NCBI RefSeq assembly: GCF_023898315.1
Contig: NC_064619.1
Location: 477,627,376-477,691,375 of the forward strand
Length of the DNA stretch: 64,000 nt
Source: Schistocerca nitens
Lineage: Eukaryota > Arthropoda > Insecta > Orthoptera > Acrididae
Direction: 5' to 3'
The notes under the pieces were generated by a model, which saw only the letters and a list, made by a program, of their open reading frames with translations, was not told where the DNA came from and did no database searches. Positions 1 through 11,580 of the stretch are shown one piece after another. The first letter of the stretch is position 1. Each line of letters starts with the position of its first letter. The translations under genes were made by a program, and so were the position numbers.

Positions 1-1545
1 AATCATGCATTGATAACTGCCCTCCTGAATGAACTACTTAGAGGTGCTCCAAAGCCAAATGCCAAGGTGTATTGGACAACAGAGGTGGATGACACTCTTC
101 AAGCTGTGAAAGCATTAACTGCAGAGGCTGTGCATTTGGCACAAGCTCCACTAGCGCTTATGGTTGATGCTTCATCTACCACTGTTGGTGCTGTACTGTA
201 ACAGCAGGTTGAGCATTTTTGGCAGACCACTGTGTTCTTTTGTTGTCACCTTCACAGCAGTGTTGGACAACATATGATTGCGAACTATATGCCACTGTCA
301 AGAAGTTCAGGCATTCATTAGAGGGTCGACTGTTCACTATTTATACAGATTACAAGCTGCTAACTTATGTTTTCACTATAAAACCGGAGAAAGCATTGTT
401 GAGGCAGCTATGCCATCTAGATTACATTAGCCAATTCACTACCTGCATTGTCTATTACAAGGGAAGTTTAATGTGTCAGCAGATGCTCTCTTGCATGTAG
501 AAGTTGTGAATGCTACAGCAGGCATTATTGATCCTGATGCCTTCACACAGGCCAATAACATAACGAGGAGTTATGTGATTTACTGAAACAACCGGGAGGA
601 CTGAAGCTGCACTGTGTCGTGATGCCTGAAGTAAATGTAAAATTATATTGTGATCTGTTAGGAGTGAAAGCACATCCATTTGTGACAACAATTTTGAACA
701 CAAGCAACTGCATCGATACACAATCTGGCACATCCAGAAGTATGAGGTAATCTTAGATTCGCAAAGCAAAGCTTTGTCCTGGAATGCAAGCAGATTGCAA
801 AACTTTTGTCAAACAATGCACAGAGTGTCAGAGCAACAAGATAACACATGTCAGACCACCTTTAGGCACATTTCTACCACCTAATCAACATTGCAAATGT
901 GTGCACGCTGATACTGTAGGCCCACTCACAGTCTCCAATGGCTATAGTTATTGTCTCATGGTTGTGGATTGATTCCCCGTCAAAGACATCACAGCTGCAA
1001 CCATAATAGAAACATTATTTCATGGTAGGATTCCCTGATTCAACGGTGACAACTTTAGGCTTACTTTTCCAAAGCATTCAAAAGCTATCTGACGTCTACG
1101 GTACCAGAATTAGTATACGGGCAAACATTACATCTGACAAGATAATTCATGCCCAGCATCAGTCTTTGCCATCAGATTAACGGAGCACAGAAACCACCTT
1201 ATGTAAACGGCACCCAGAAGTCAGTTTGGGAGACATTCATTTGTGTTCACAGCTCTTGATAACTGCACACCAATTTTCTGATGTAGTGATGCAGTATGCA
1301 AGTCATTCAACCACCATCTGATGGACCGTATCTGGAGACAAGCAGAAGCAACAACACATTCCAAATTAGAATCAATGGTCTGCCTACTACCATTGCACTA
1401 GACCAACTCAAGCCTGCATTTTTCGATGCACTGCACATTGCAAACATCACAGGATCCACACAAGCAAAAGATGAGAATGCAGTGCCAGAAAATATGCCAG
1501 AGCACCAGTCACCACAAGACAATGGATGCCAGGCAACTAGATGAA
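1..1545 (+). pseudogene. Decayed Ty3/gypsy-type pol remnant (RNase H to integrase C-terminus)
   Basis: Translations in shifting frames give successive pieces of one gypsy-type Pol. An RNase H start with VDASSTTVGAVL lies at about 10-200. The RNase H core with TYDCELYATVKKFRHSLEGR and FTIYTDYKLLTYVF lies at 219-500. The integrase zinc-binding part (CKTFVKQCTECQSNK) lies at 784-972. A C-terminal stretch with PPSDGPYLE and the LDQLKPAF motif that typically ends such integrases lies at 1296-1450. The remainder is interrupted by stops and frameshifts, so it cannot encode an enzyme. Neither the reverse transcriptase nor LTRs are seen; the 5' part would lie left of the window. Family assignment is by motif reading only. 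Confidence 0.8.
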
Positions 1546-2058
1546 GAAAATGAGGCCAAAGATTGGTACATTACATCCATTGGAATTGGAACCACTGACT
1601 CCACTACCATAACACCAGGTTTCAAGAAAGCAGTGGTGGTGCATGTTCAAAGATACACAAAGTTTATACCATTAGCACTGTGGAGGGGATGTCATGTATT
1701 GCTCATTCTGCCTGCGCAAGTGCACAGTGATGCGTAAACATTCCAAGAAATTGCAGTTCCAATGTATTACCCTAGTTATTCTTTGACTTGAGAGTTCTGG
1801 ATTATTCCATGCTTCTCAACACCCTGACTCTTGTCCTCTCATACTTGTAAGCTGTCTTGTACATGTTATATGTGGAAATAAGTTCTTGGTTCTATCTGGT
1901 AAGCTCATAGCAAACTGTATTACAAGATTAATGTTGACAATTTTTGTTTCAGGGCATGCAGTGATATGGTTATCACCAACCTTGCAGAATTTGAACTAAA
2001 TGCACAGTGAGAGGCACATAAAAAGGGTGGGAGATGAAAAAGGGGAGGAGATGACTGT
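1546..2058. other. Stretch without recognisable gene
   Basis: I see no conserved coding frame, RNA gene or clear repeat here. The right edge (from about 2042) is a purine-rich stretch that forms one arm of an inverted repeat interrupted by the LTR element that starts at 2059. Confidence 0.5.
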
Positions 2059-2178
2059 TGTAGTAACACTGTTCACGTTTACGTCGCACTTCACTTAGCG
2101 TAGACCGGGACTGTGTCCTAGGCATGCCCGATGTTAACTGACTGGGCACGGCCTGTGCTGCCGGAGTTGTTGTCGTCG

Positions 2179-2212
<34 letters not shown>

Positions 2213-2344
2213 CGTCATGCCGGCAGAGGTCGCATCCGAATTCTCGCGTGCCCTCTGGTGGACGGGACTCTACTTGCGGCAACTACCGTCCGTGATGCGC
2301 CGTGCCAATGTGTGCCTCCCGCGATCTTTCTGGTGGCTACTACA
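2059..2344 (-). repeat. 3' LTR of gypsy copy 1
   Basis: 286 bp, beginning TGTAGTAACA and ending GGCTACTACA on the plus strand. It contains a long GTT/GTC microsatellite (about 2166-2215), which explains why it is 39 bp longer than its partner LTR. It is preceded by the target duplication ACTGT. Confidence 0.93.
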
Positions 2345-5300
2345 CTCCTCCTTCGGGGGGTGAACCCACTGTGATCCACTGCGTCGGAAGGTGGAGAGTC
2401 GGGCAGGAGCGATGACCTCCACATCCATTGGATGGCCGGAGTCGAGGGGATCTGCCAACCCTAGAGCCGGAACCTTCGAATACGGCTGGAAGTGACCCAC
2501 ACGAAGAGGCCCCCGTCGTCCCACAACCGGAGCCTGGGACAGAACGGGCGACAAGCTGTCGGACTCCGGATCCTGTTCCACCCCGGGAGGGGCAAGACCC
2601 AGTGGCGGGGACGAAGGGGAAGGGACGACCCCAGGTGCACCAACCTCCTGAGAAACCGGGCCTGCTAGGAAGGGCTGGCTCTCGCTGGGGCATCACGAAC
2701 GATGGCGATGCCGGTGCTGGAGCTACTGGAGGATGCCAAGGCGGAGAACCATTGCAGTGAGGCAGAGGCACAGCGGGGAGAGGAGGCAATGTCCCCTGTG
2801 AAACCAACACAGGTGCCGGCAATGGGGAAGCCGGTGTCCGAGAGCGCGGAGGGTGGGTGCCCGAACGTGGACGTAGCTGATTTTGGTTACGACGTACCAC
2901 CCGGTCCCCCGCCTGCAAGGTATAGAGCCGGCGGCCATTTCGGCGCAGGACCACCGCTGGTATCCAACGTGGATTGCGACCAAACCCACGGGCCCAGACC
3001 GACATACCCAGTGGAAAGCCAGCTATTCCGTTTTGTGAAGACTGGCGAGGACCAGGCCGGAGGAGGTGCAGCAGAGTCCTAGGTTGACGCGCATGGAGGA
3101 GCTCTGCGGGGCTGCGTTCTCCCATTGGTGTGGTCCGGTATGCCGTCAAGAAAAACGTCAATGCTTCCTCCGCAGGAAATTCGTGCACATACTTTTCCAT
3201 CTGCATCTTAAATGAGCGCACCATGTGCTCGGCTTCCCCATTCGATTGTGGATGGAAGGGGGGAGAGCAAACGTGCCGAATACCGAAGCGCCTACAAAAA
3301 TCCTGGAAGGTCTGCGAAATAAACTGCGGTCCATTGTCCGAGACCAGGGTGATTGGCAGACCTTCCACAGAAAAGATTTTTGCTAGTGCCTGGATTGCAA
3401 CTTCTGAAGTGGTTGAGGAGCAGCGAACCACATATGGGAATCGGGAATAAGCATCAATGACAATGAGCCAAAAACCGTTGAGAAACGGGCCCGCAAAATC
3501 GATGTGAACACGTTCCCATGCTTGGGTTGCCGGCGGCCATGAAGAGAACGCTGCCCTGGGAGATGCTTGTTGGCTCGCACACTGGGAACAGGCGGCCACC
3601 AAGTGCTCAATTTCTCTGTCAATACCGGGCCAGTACACATGTCTGCGAGCCAAGGTTTTAGTACGGGAAAAACCCCAGTGCCCCGCATGTAATAACGTGA
3701 GGACCTCCCGTCGTAAACTTGCAGGAACAACCACGCGAGGAGCTGTATCATCGGTAGCCAGAAGGAGAACGCCTTCCAAGACCGAGAGGCGGTCCCGTAG
3801 AAGAAAATAATTACGAAGAGGGTCCGAGGTCCAGCCCGGAGGGCGGGATGACCACCCCTGCAGAATGAGGCGAACTACTTGCCGGAGAACCGGGTCAGCT
3901 GCCGTTTCCCTGGCGACTCGAGAACTAGTGATCGGGAAGCCATCAACCGCTTGGTGGGACGCCACATCCAAATGAAAACACATAATCTCCTCTCGATCGA
4001 ACGTAGGATCCGGGCCCACCAGAAGACGGGAAAGAGCGTCGGCGTTGGCATGCTGTCCTGTAGGGCGAAAATGAATGTCAGAATGGTACTTAGAGAGGAA
4101 CAAGGCCCAGCGCTGTAGTCTGTGGGCCGCCCTATCCGGAATCTGAGAGGCGGGGCCAAATAACGATATTAACGGCTTATGGTCAGTGATTAACTCAAAC
4201 TTCGTGCCATACAAGAAAGGGTGAAACTTGGTAACAGCGTAGACAATGAGCAAAGCCTCTTTTTCCACCTGGGAGTAATGGGCCTGCGCGGGACTAAACG
4301 TTTTAGACGCAAACGCCAGTGGTTGCTCGGAACCATCTGCGTTGCGATGGGCCAGGACCGCCCCCACCCCATACTGCGAAGCATCTGTAGCCAGGACCAA
4401 CGGCTTATGGGGATCAAAAGTAGCCAAACAAGGGGCTGACGTGAGGAGGCCCTTCAACGAGATGAACGCTCGCTCACATGCAGGCGACCAATCAAAAGGA
4501 ACACCCTTGTGCAGAAGGCAGTACAGGGGGTGGGCTATAGTGGAAGCCCTGGGTATGAACCGGTGGTAATAGGCTATCTTACCTAAAAAAGCTTGTAACT
4601 CTTTCAGCGAAGCGGGCCGAGGAAGGTTGACGATACCTTGGACCAAACTTCCTAGTGGCTGGATACCGTGCCGAGAGATGGTGTAGCCCACATACTCAAT
4701 GGATGGTTGAAAGAAGGTTGACTTATGCAGGTTGCAACGCAAGCCCACAGACCTGAATTTGAGAAAGAGGGTGGGAAGGTTGTGCAAGTGTTCCTTCGTG
4801 CTGCGGCCTGTGACAATTGTGTCATCCAGGTAATTAATACAATGAGGAATTGTCGACGTGACATGCTCAAGATAACGCTGGAATATCCCCGGGGCACTGG
4901 ATATTCCAAATGCCAACCGCTGGTATTGGTAAAGGCCAAACGGGGTATTGATGACCGCCAACCGTTTGGAGTCCTCATCAAGTGGTATCTGATGATAAGC
5001 CTCCGACAGATCGATTTTCGAAAAATATTGGCCTCCTGCCATGGAGGAGAACAATTCATCAGCACGAGGCAAAGGATAGGTTTTCACCACCAATTGGGAA
5101 TTAATGGTGGCCTTGAAATCGCCACAAAGACGTAATTTTCCCGAGGGCTTCCTTACAATCACGAGGGGCAAAGCCCACTCACTGGAAGAAATGGGAAGAA
5201 CGACCCCTAGGGCTGTCAGCCGGTCTAGCTCTTCCTTTACCCGAGGGCAGAGAGCCAAGGGGATCTGCCTCGTGCGTAGAAAACGCGGGCGAGCCGACGC

Positions 5301-6716
5301 CTTCAACGTTAAGTGAGCTTCAAAATCTGAAAGACGCCCCAGGCCCTCCTCAAAAATATCTGGAAAGTCGGAGATCAAAGATTCCAATGATTGATAGGGA
5401 ACGTCTTCGGAGACCAACTGTATGGTGTCAGCGATAGAAAAACCGAAAGCATGAAAGGCATCCAGGCCAAAAAGGTTAGCTGAGCTCGCATCACTGACAA
5501 CAATAAAAGTAATAGGCCGAGTGACTGATTTGTAAGTCACGTCGGTAGTGAATTGACCCAGTAGGGGAATGAACTGTTTACCATAACCGCGTAGACGCCG
5601 GTAAACTGGCGCCAACGGGGGCGATCCAAGGTTGGAATAAGTTTGTGCATTCAACAACGAAACTGCCGTGCCTGTATCGACTTGCAGTTGTAACCGGCGC
5701 GACCGAACAGACACCTCGATAAAGAGTTTGCGTGCCGATGTGTCGGGAGCCTGGCCTGATGAAACTTCCTGAATGTCAACGTCCATGTCCTCTGTACCTG
5801 CTTCCTTCGATTCTTTTGAGGCTGAGCGGCAAACTTTAGCAATGTGACCTTTTCTATTACATTTGCGACGAACGGCCCAACGCTGGGGGCACTCTGACCG
5901 ATCATGATGTATATAGCACGACGCACAGGACGGCATCAGGGGCCGGCGATCGGAATTCTGTTTACGCGCCGTGCGGGAGCGGCCGTAACGGCTGGATTGT
6001 ACTGCTCGTACGTCGTCCACCCCTGACACAGTGGACGCGGCCGCGTCGCCCTGAACCGCCACGACGTCGCACCACGCTTCCAGCTGTTCACCTGCTGCGT
6101 GAGAGACTTCATACGATTGAGCAATGGACAGGACTTCCTCGAGGGAAGGGTTTTCTAACTGCAAGGCCCGTTGCCGGACCTCCCTATCAGGGGCCGAACG
6201 AACAATGACGTCGCGTACCATAACGTGTGCGTACGACTCTCGCGACTGCTCCGTGACAAAGTCACACTTGCGACTAAGACCGTGCAGGGTAGCGGCCCAC
6301 GCCCGGTAAGACTGATGGGGCTGTTTCTTGCATTGATAGAACTCGACCCTAGCCACCACAACATGCGTGCAGCGGCGATAATATGAAGACAGCAAGGAAC
6401 ACAATGCGTCAAAAGACAAGGACGAGGGTTCCTGCAACGGCGCTAGCTGCCGCAAAACTTGATACAGCGAGGGAGAGATCCAAGACAAGAAGAGAGCACG
6501 ACATACCTCCGCATCGGCAACATGAAACACCTGGAAATGCTGCCGAAGGCGATGTTCATATGCGTCCCAATCCTCCGCCGTCTCGTCATACGGGGGAAAG
6601 GGAGGAGGGAATGGCGCCGGAGCAGACGGCGTGGAGAGCAACGCCGGAAGCACTTGTTTCATGGTGGCCATGAGTTCCGTCTGCTGCGCAACCAAAACTC
6701 ACACCAAATCCTCCAT
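2340..6716 (-). pseudogene. Gag-pol polyprotein of gypsy copy 1, one early stop
   Basis: A 1451-residue frame is open from 6695 down to 2340. Approximate residue positions: Gag 1-250; Cys/His region near 255-285; retroviral-type aspartic protease with VDTGTAVSLL near 340; reverse transcriptase with YLDDTIVTG near 622; RNase H with ATDASQYGVGAVLAH and NADALSRL; integrase with the HHCC finger (HAGHWG, CSQC) and DD35E core (HIDFAGPF, VSDNGPQF, NGEAEHMV) near 1060-1160; then a long Pro-rich tail. Copy 2 shows the natural start MEDLVRVLVAQQ. Here the ATG is at 6716, but the sixth codon (6699-6701) is TGA where copy 2 has CGA (Arg). The downstream frame is otherwise uninterrupted, so the element is nearly but not fully intact. 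Confidence 0.93.
2345..2354 (-). other. Polypurine tract of gypsy copy 1
   Basis: On the coding strand GAAGGAGGAG lies directly against the 3' LTR. This is the expected position of the plus-strand primer in LTR elements. The same tract abuts the equivalent LTR of copy 2 with one difference (GAAGGAGGAG preceded by CCT rather than CCC). Confidence 0.75.
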
Positions 6717-6766
6717 GCTGTGGAGAAGCTGCGTAACTGGAACAACGACGCAACACGCGAAAGAAC

Positions 6767-6784
6767 GACCCTACTCGTCGCCAA
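6767..6784 (-). other. Primer-binding site of gypsy copy 1
   Basis: Three bases inside the 5' LTR the coding strand reads TGGCGACGAGTAGGG. The leading TGG is the complement of a tRNA CCA end, as expected for a tRNA-primed element. The same motif occurs at the matching place in copy 2 with one change. I cannot name the priming tRNA with confidence. Confidence 0.65.
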
Positions 6785-6787
6785 TTG

Positions 6788-7034
6788 TGTAGTAACACTG
6801 TTCACGTTTACGTCGCACTTCACTTAGCGTAGACCGGGACTGTGTCCTAGGCATGCCCGATGTTAACTGACTGGGCACGGCCCGTGCTGCCGAAGTTGTT
6901 GTTGTCATGCCGGCAGAGGTCGCGTCCGAATTCTCGCGTGCCCTCTGGTGGACGGGACTCTACTTGCGGCAACTACCGTCTGTGATGCACCGTGCCAATG
7001 TGCGCCTCCCGCGATCTTTCTGGTGGCTACTACA
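6788..7034 (-). repeat. 5' LTR of gypsy copy 1
   Basis: 247 bp with the same TGTAGTA...TACTACA ends as its partner. The internal GTT tract is reduced to three repeats. It is followed by the target duplication ACTGT at 7035-7039. No clear AATAAA signal is seen in this short LTR. Confidence 0.93.
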
Positions 7035-7056
7035 ACTGTCCTGTCATCTCCTCCCC

Positions 7057-8060
7057 ATTACTACCTGGGCTTGTATGATCCATTCTAGGTTTCAGGACAG
7101 GGATCATTATTGCTTCCCTCCAATGATCAGGGTATTGTCCCTCAGACCAGATTCTTTTAATGAGCACAGGGAGGTACTACTACAACTCAATGCAATGTAG
7201 CAACAGGTCATAGTGCACTTTGGCTCTGGTGTTGTACTGCAAACCATAGGTAGTGCATGCCCTAACTCCTCCACACAATAGGAGCAGTTATATTCCTTCA
7301 ATGACAGCTGGAGCTAAAGTCCAACTGTGCCCTCTCAGCTAATTTCAATCTGCTTTGGAAGGTTGGATCTTAACTGCTATTGGGTGTAATTTCTTCAAAG
7401 TATTTCATCACTGTCTGAACTACAGACTCTGGTATAATGCTTAGAGCACCATTATCCTTTATGTCCACTGCATTGCACACATTATGCCTTTCCATTGATC
7501 AGTCTCTCAGACACCCATAGCTTTGTTGGTGATATGAAATAGTTCATAGGTTGTCAAATTTCTTGTCGTAACTATTTTTGGTCTCTCTGATAATGAGCCA
7601 AGCTTTTGCCAGAGCAATGTGAAAGGCTGCAAGATTGTCATCAGATGGATAACATTGGAACTTTCACAGTGCTGCTCCCCTGTTACTGACCCTGGAATAG
7701 GCCATCTGCCAAGTTTAATGGAGTACTTCAGGATAGAAACATCTGCAGCCCTGTGGATGACGGTAGTTGTACGTTCTATCATTTCCTGCTTGTGTAGTAT
7801 TTAAGTCTGAATACAGCCAAGTGCTGTAGAAGTGTCAATTTGGCTTTGTTTAACATCCATTTAGATGGCTTGTTAGATGGTGTTGCTTCACCTGGCTGGT
7901 GGATCCGCAGGGGAAAATGGTCACTAGGGTGCAAATCATCTTCCATTTCCCACAGGGATTATTAGCTAGCACAGGATAGCAGATATCACTTACCACGAGG
8001 AAACTCTCCATTAATTGTGCAAGAGCAAACAGTCAAATTCTTGGCCTGGAACACAGGCAG
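7057..8060 (-). pseudogene. Decayed LINE fragment (endonuclease end to start of RT)
   Basis: Reading the minus strand downward from 8060 gives pieces in the order expected of a Jockey-like LINE ORF2. The end of the AP-endonuclease region (DDLHPSDHFPLRIHQPGE and NKPSKWMLNKA) comes first. A linker (YGCLRD) follows, and then the segment before the RT palm (LAERAQLDFSSSCHEEYN). The RT entry LKPRMDHTSPGSN ends at about 7060. Frames shift several times and there are stops, so it is a fossil. It stops just where the gypsy copy 1 insertion site begins. Family assignment rests on motif similarity I recognise, not on an alignment. Confidence 0.7.
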
Positions 8061-8689
8061 CATTGACATCAATTAAGCTTTGTTTCACACTGGTAAATGT
8101 TGTGCAAAGATGAATTCAAACAGTCATCTTGATATGTTGATTAGTTTTGTTTGTATGGATTTTCAGAATCGTTGTGTGTGTTTCTTTCAAATGGATTCAA
8201 TGGGATACTGCACTTTACTGTTGACAAAAATTATTCCAGAGCCTTATGCCAAAGCTTTATAAGAAGTTTATAACTTCATTTTCAATAACTATGACACAGA
8301 TAGCTCACTTCAAATGCAGTTATACTTCTCTCAAAAATGATTTATAGGAGGAAGTCCCAAAACTGTAACCATCCATGAAAACATTGAGGAAAGTGTCCAA
8401 TATCATATTGGACAAGGTAGAATGTAAAGGTGATTGTACTAACTGACACTGAAGGCATATCAGAAGGATGAAGATGGTCACTCTGCATGACAAATCAACT
8501 TTGAGAAAGCTTTGTGCAAGCTGATTACCACATCAGTTGAATGCTGACCACATAGACATTTGACAAATTTCTTGGCAATTTTTTGAGATACACAATAAAA
8601 TTATAATTTATTCTGTAAGTTGGTTTGTAACTCTGGATCAGATTTGGGTTAACCACTTCACCAAAAGCAAAACAGCAATAAAAACATTG

Positions 8690-10328
8690 CAGGAAACTCA
8701 ATGGCCCTGTACCAGAGGAGATGAAGTTGATTTCTTCTCAACAGTTATGGCCAATATTTTGTATCTCCTGTGTATCAGAAGGGTAAAAGAACAGATCTGC
8801 AAAATTGCAGACCAATATGCTTAACATTGGTGTTGCAGAATCCTAGAGCATATTCAGAGTTCAAATAAAATTAATTTCCTAGAGGCTGAAAGGACAAATC
8901 AGCACAGCTTTAGAAAGTGTTGCTCATGTGAAACCTGGCTTGCTCTATTCCTTCACAATATATTGCGAACTATGGACAAAGAGCAGACAGACCGATTGCA
9001 GACTTCCAGATTTCCGAAAAGTATTCAACACAGTACCCCACTGCACAAGGGTAACATCAGGAATGCTTCAGGGAAGTGTGATAGGACTGCTGCTGATTTC
9101 TATATACATAAATGAAGTGGCAGACAGAGTGGGCAGCACTCTACGGTTTTTTGCTGCTGATACTGTGATATACAGGAAGGTGTTAAAGATAAGTGACTGT
9201 AGATTGATACAAGATGACCTAGACAAAATTTCTAGTTTATGTGATGAATGGCACTTGGCTCTTAATGTAGAAAAATTTAAGTTAATGCAGATGAGTAGGA
9301 AAAACAAACCCATAATGTTCAGGTACAGCATTAGTAGTGTCCTGCTTGATGCAGTCGTGTCGTTTAAATATCTGGGCTTAATGCTGTGAGGCAATATGAA
9401 ATGGAACGAGCATGCAAATATTATGCTAGGGAAGGCAAATGGCCGATTTTGGTTTATTGTGAGAATTTAGTAGAGTGTTGTTCATCTGGTGAGGAGACTG
9501 CATATAGAACAGTAGTGCAACCTCTTCTTGAGTACTGCTTAGGTGTCTGGGATCCGCACCAGAAAGCATTGAAAGAAGACATCGACACAATTCAGGAGCA
9601 AGCTGCTAGATTTGTTACTGGTAGATTCAATTAGCATGTAAACATTACGGACATGCTTTGGGAGCGCAAGTGGGAATCCCTGGAGGGAAGAAGACATTCA
9701 TTTTGAAGAACATTACCGAGAAAGTTTATAGAACCGGCATATAAAGCTGACTTCAGAACAATCCTACTGCAACTGACACACATTTTGCATAGGGACCACA
9801 AAGATAAAAGAAATTAGGGCTAATACGTAGGCATACAAACAGTCATTTTTCCCTTGCTCAATCTGCGAGTGGAACAATCTGCGAGTGGAACAATCTGCGA
9901 GTGGAACAATCTGCGAGTGGAACAATCTGCGAGTGGAACAATCTGCGAGTGGAACAATCTGCGAGTGGAACAATCTGCGAGTGGAACAATCTGCGAGTGG
10001 AACAATCTGCGAGTGGAACAATCTGCGAGTGGAACAATCTGCGAGTGGAACAATCTGCGAGTGGAACAATCTGCGAGTGGAACAATCTGCGAGTGGAACA
10101 ATCTGCGAGTGGAACAATCTGCGAGTGGAACAATCTGCGAGTGGAACAATCTGCGAGTGGAACAATCTGCGAGTGGAACAATCTGCGAGTGGAACAATCT
10201 GCGAGTGGAACAATCTGCGAGTGGAACAAGAAAGGAAATGACTAGTTACAGTACAGGGTACCCTCCGCCATGCACCGTATGGTGCCTTGCAGAGTATGGA
10301 TGTAGATGTACATGTAGATGAATACAAT
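8690..10328 (+). pseudogene. 5'-truncated LINE (RT to 3' end), decayed
   Basis: Fragments of a non-LTR reverse transcriptase follow one another: PVYQKGKRTDLQNCRPICLT near 8770; DFRKVFNTVPH (a degraded DFSKAFDTVPH motif), TSGMLQGSVIGLLL and FAADTVIYR (normally FADD, so one catalytic Asp is lost) at 8990-9180; then the thumb with NVEKFKLMQMS and FKYLGLML. At 9450-9630 comes a C-terminal part (TAYRTVVQPLLEYCLGVWDP). The 3' end (about 10255-10328) is a CCCTCCGCCATGCACCGTA-type tail with a short ATGTAG repeat, which I recognise as a common insect LINE 3' end. The last codons of the ORF have been expanded into the tandem array at 9859-10226. Multiple frameshifts and stops make it non-functional. 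Confidence 0.8.
9859..10226 (+). repeat. 23 perfect tandem copies of a 16-bp unit
   Basis: The unit CAATCTGCGAGTGGAA repeats exactly 23 times (368 bp) with no variation I can see. Because 16 is not a multiple of 3 and the unit has no stop in any phase, all six frames are open across the array. On the plus strand every frame reads the 16-residue cycle ICEWNNLRVEQSASGT. The unit matches the last residues of the surrounding LINE frame (SFFPCSICEWN), so the array is an expansion inside the LINE's coding end. There are no spacers, so it is not a CRISPR array. Confidence 0.98.
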
Positions 10329-11580
10329 ATGTAATCTTCTGACTGACTGCCCTGTAAAGATTAAAATCATGCCTGAAAAATACTGCCAAAGTCTCCTGAA
10401 TCAACTTTGTGGAAGAATGAATAAACCTGGACTCTAAATGGAAAAAAAATAGGACAACATCTGCCCATAAACATGCTTCTACAACAGGAAACCTTAGGTA
10501 TTTGCTGTATGAATTGGTGAAACATCTGTATTAGACAACTGATATGGCCATCTCTGCTATCCAGAATTCCTATTTCTACATAAATTTATGGCTTGGGAAG
10601 TTTGGCAGCTCTAGATGAATACATTGTAGACCTAGAAACAAACTTCATGGGTGGAATCTAGCCACTAGACAAATTTTGGACAAAGTGCATGGATATAAAA
10701 TGTAAACATGCATAATAATAAGAGCATTTTTGGTCTAAATCAGAGTACTTAACCATCAGCTTGAGAAAATTTCACGTTGAAGTTTTTAATAATGAGAGGA
10801 GAAGCATGTAAAGTAGTCACAGCCACTGACGTAACAGCTTTAATATCAAGCAGAGAATGGGACAAAAGCAGAGTAACAACTAGAAATAAAATTGTTAAAG
10901 AATGATAACTTATCTGTGAGACAGTTCAGTGTAACATTCAATTACTTTGCTGTCAACTCAGGAAAGCAGTTACAGGGTGTATACACGGACAAGAAAAAAA
11001 AATTCTTGAATTTTTCCCAGATCTCGCAGTTAAAAATACGCTTTTTCCAGAGTGAAAGTAACTTTTTTCCATGTTAAATGAAATATATTTACCCTCAGAG
11101 CTGTAAAACTTATCAATCGCTTGAATGCTACAGGTTTTATACATCTGTGTAGAGCTACCTGGCATTTTCGGAAGTGAAACCCAGCAAAAAAACAATATGT
11201 TTTGGAAAGATCTTTGATGCACAGCAATACGCACACTGCATACTTTTGTATTACAGACATATAAATACAAAATCCACCAAATACAGCACAGTAGATTCTG
11301 AAATACTGCAAAATTGTGTTGTCATAGCTTATGTCACATGATCTCACCAGCAAATGACAGTGGATAATCAGAGCATAGAACGTGATGTAGTCAGCTCATA
11401 GCAACATCACTGTTAAGTAGCATGAACACACAAAAGGACAAGACATGTGATGTAGTCAGCCAATAGCAACATCGTTGTTAAGTAATGTCAACAAACGATC
11501 AGGAAATGTTAATGGTTTAAATTAATATAATACAGTATAGATAAAAGAAAAGCTAAGTTTTCACATACAATATTGTTAAA
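10329..11580. other. Non-coding stretch; possible left end of a split repeat
   Basis: No gene is recognisable. Two diverged copies of a segment beginning GTGATGTAGTCAGC lie at about 11380-11417 and 11449-11484. A T/A-run-rich segment at 10975-11080 resembles, in inverted orientation, a segment at 16940-17015. It may be the edge of an older dispersed element that was split by the LINE at 11580-16360. Confidence 0.4.

Larger units (their letters stand above)
2059..7034 (-). mobile_element. Complete Ty3/gypsy LTR retrotransposon, copy 1
   Basis: Two LTRs (2059-2344 and 6788-7034) bound a single large gag-pol frame on the minus strand. The element is flanked by a perfect 5-bp duplication ACTGT (2054-2058 and 7035-7039). 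Each LTR carries the inverted termini TGTAGTA...TACTACA. On the coding strand the 5' LTR is 6788-7034 and the 3' LTR is 2059-2344. Gag and pol are fused in one frame, and the gag N-terminus (proline-rich, then DETAEDWDAYEHRL) resembles Mag-lineage elements; that lineage name is inference. The two LTRs differ at only a handful of positions outside a GTT microsatellite, so the insertion is fairly recent. A second copy lies at 18653-23616. Confidence 0.95.

Noticed and set aside
2428..3082. Plus-strand open frames over the gypsy C-terminus (also 18860-19640)
   Set aside because: They are antisense shadows of the GC-rich Pro-rich tail of the minus-strand gag-pol.
7507..7804. Independent small genes on both strands
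   Set aside because: The minus-strand text fits within the decayed LINE (7057-8060); the plus frame is its shadow.
9859..10226. CRISPR-like direct repeats
   Set aside because: Units are 16 bp and directly adjacent with no spacers, within a eukaryotic LINE; it is a simple tandem array.
9764..10327. Open frames of 118-187 residues on both strands as repetitive proteins
   Set aside because: They exist only because the 16-bp unit lacks stops in every phase; no independent start context or conserved flanks.
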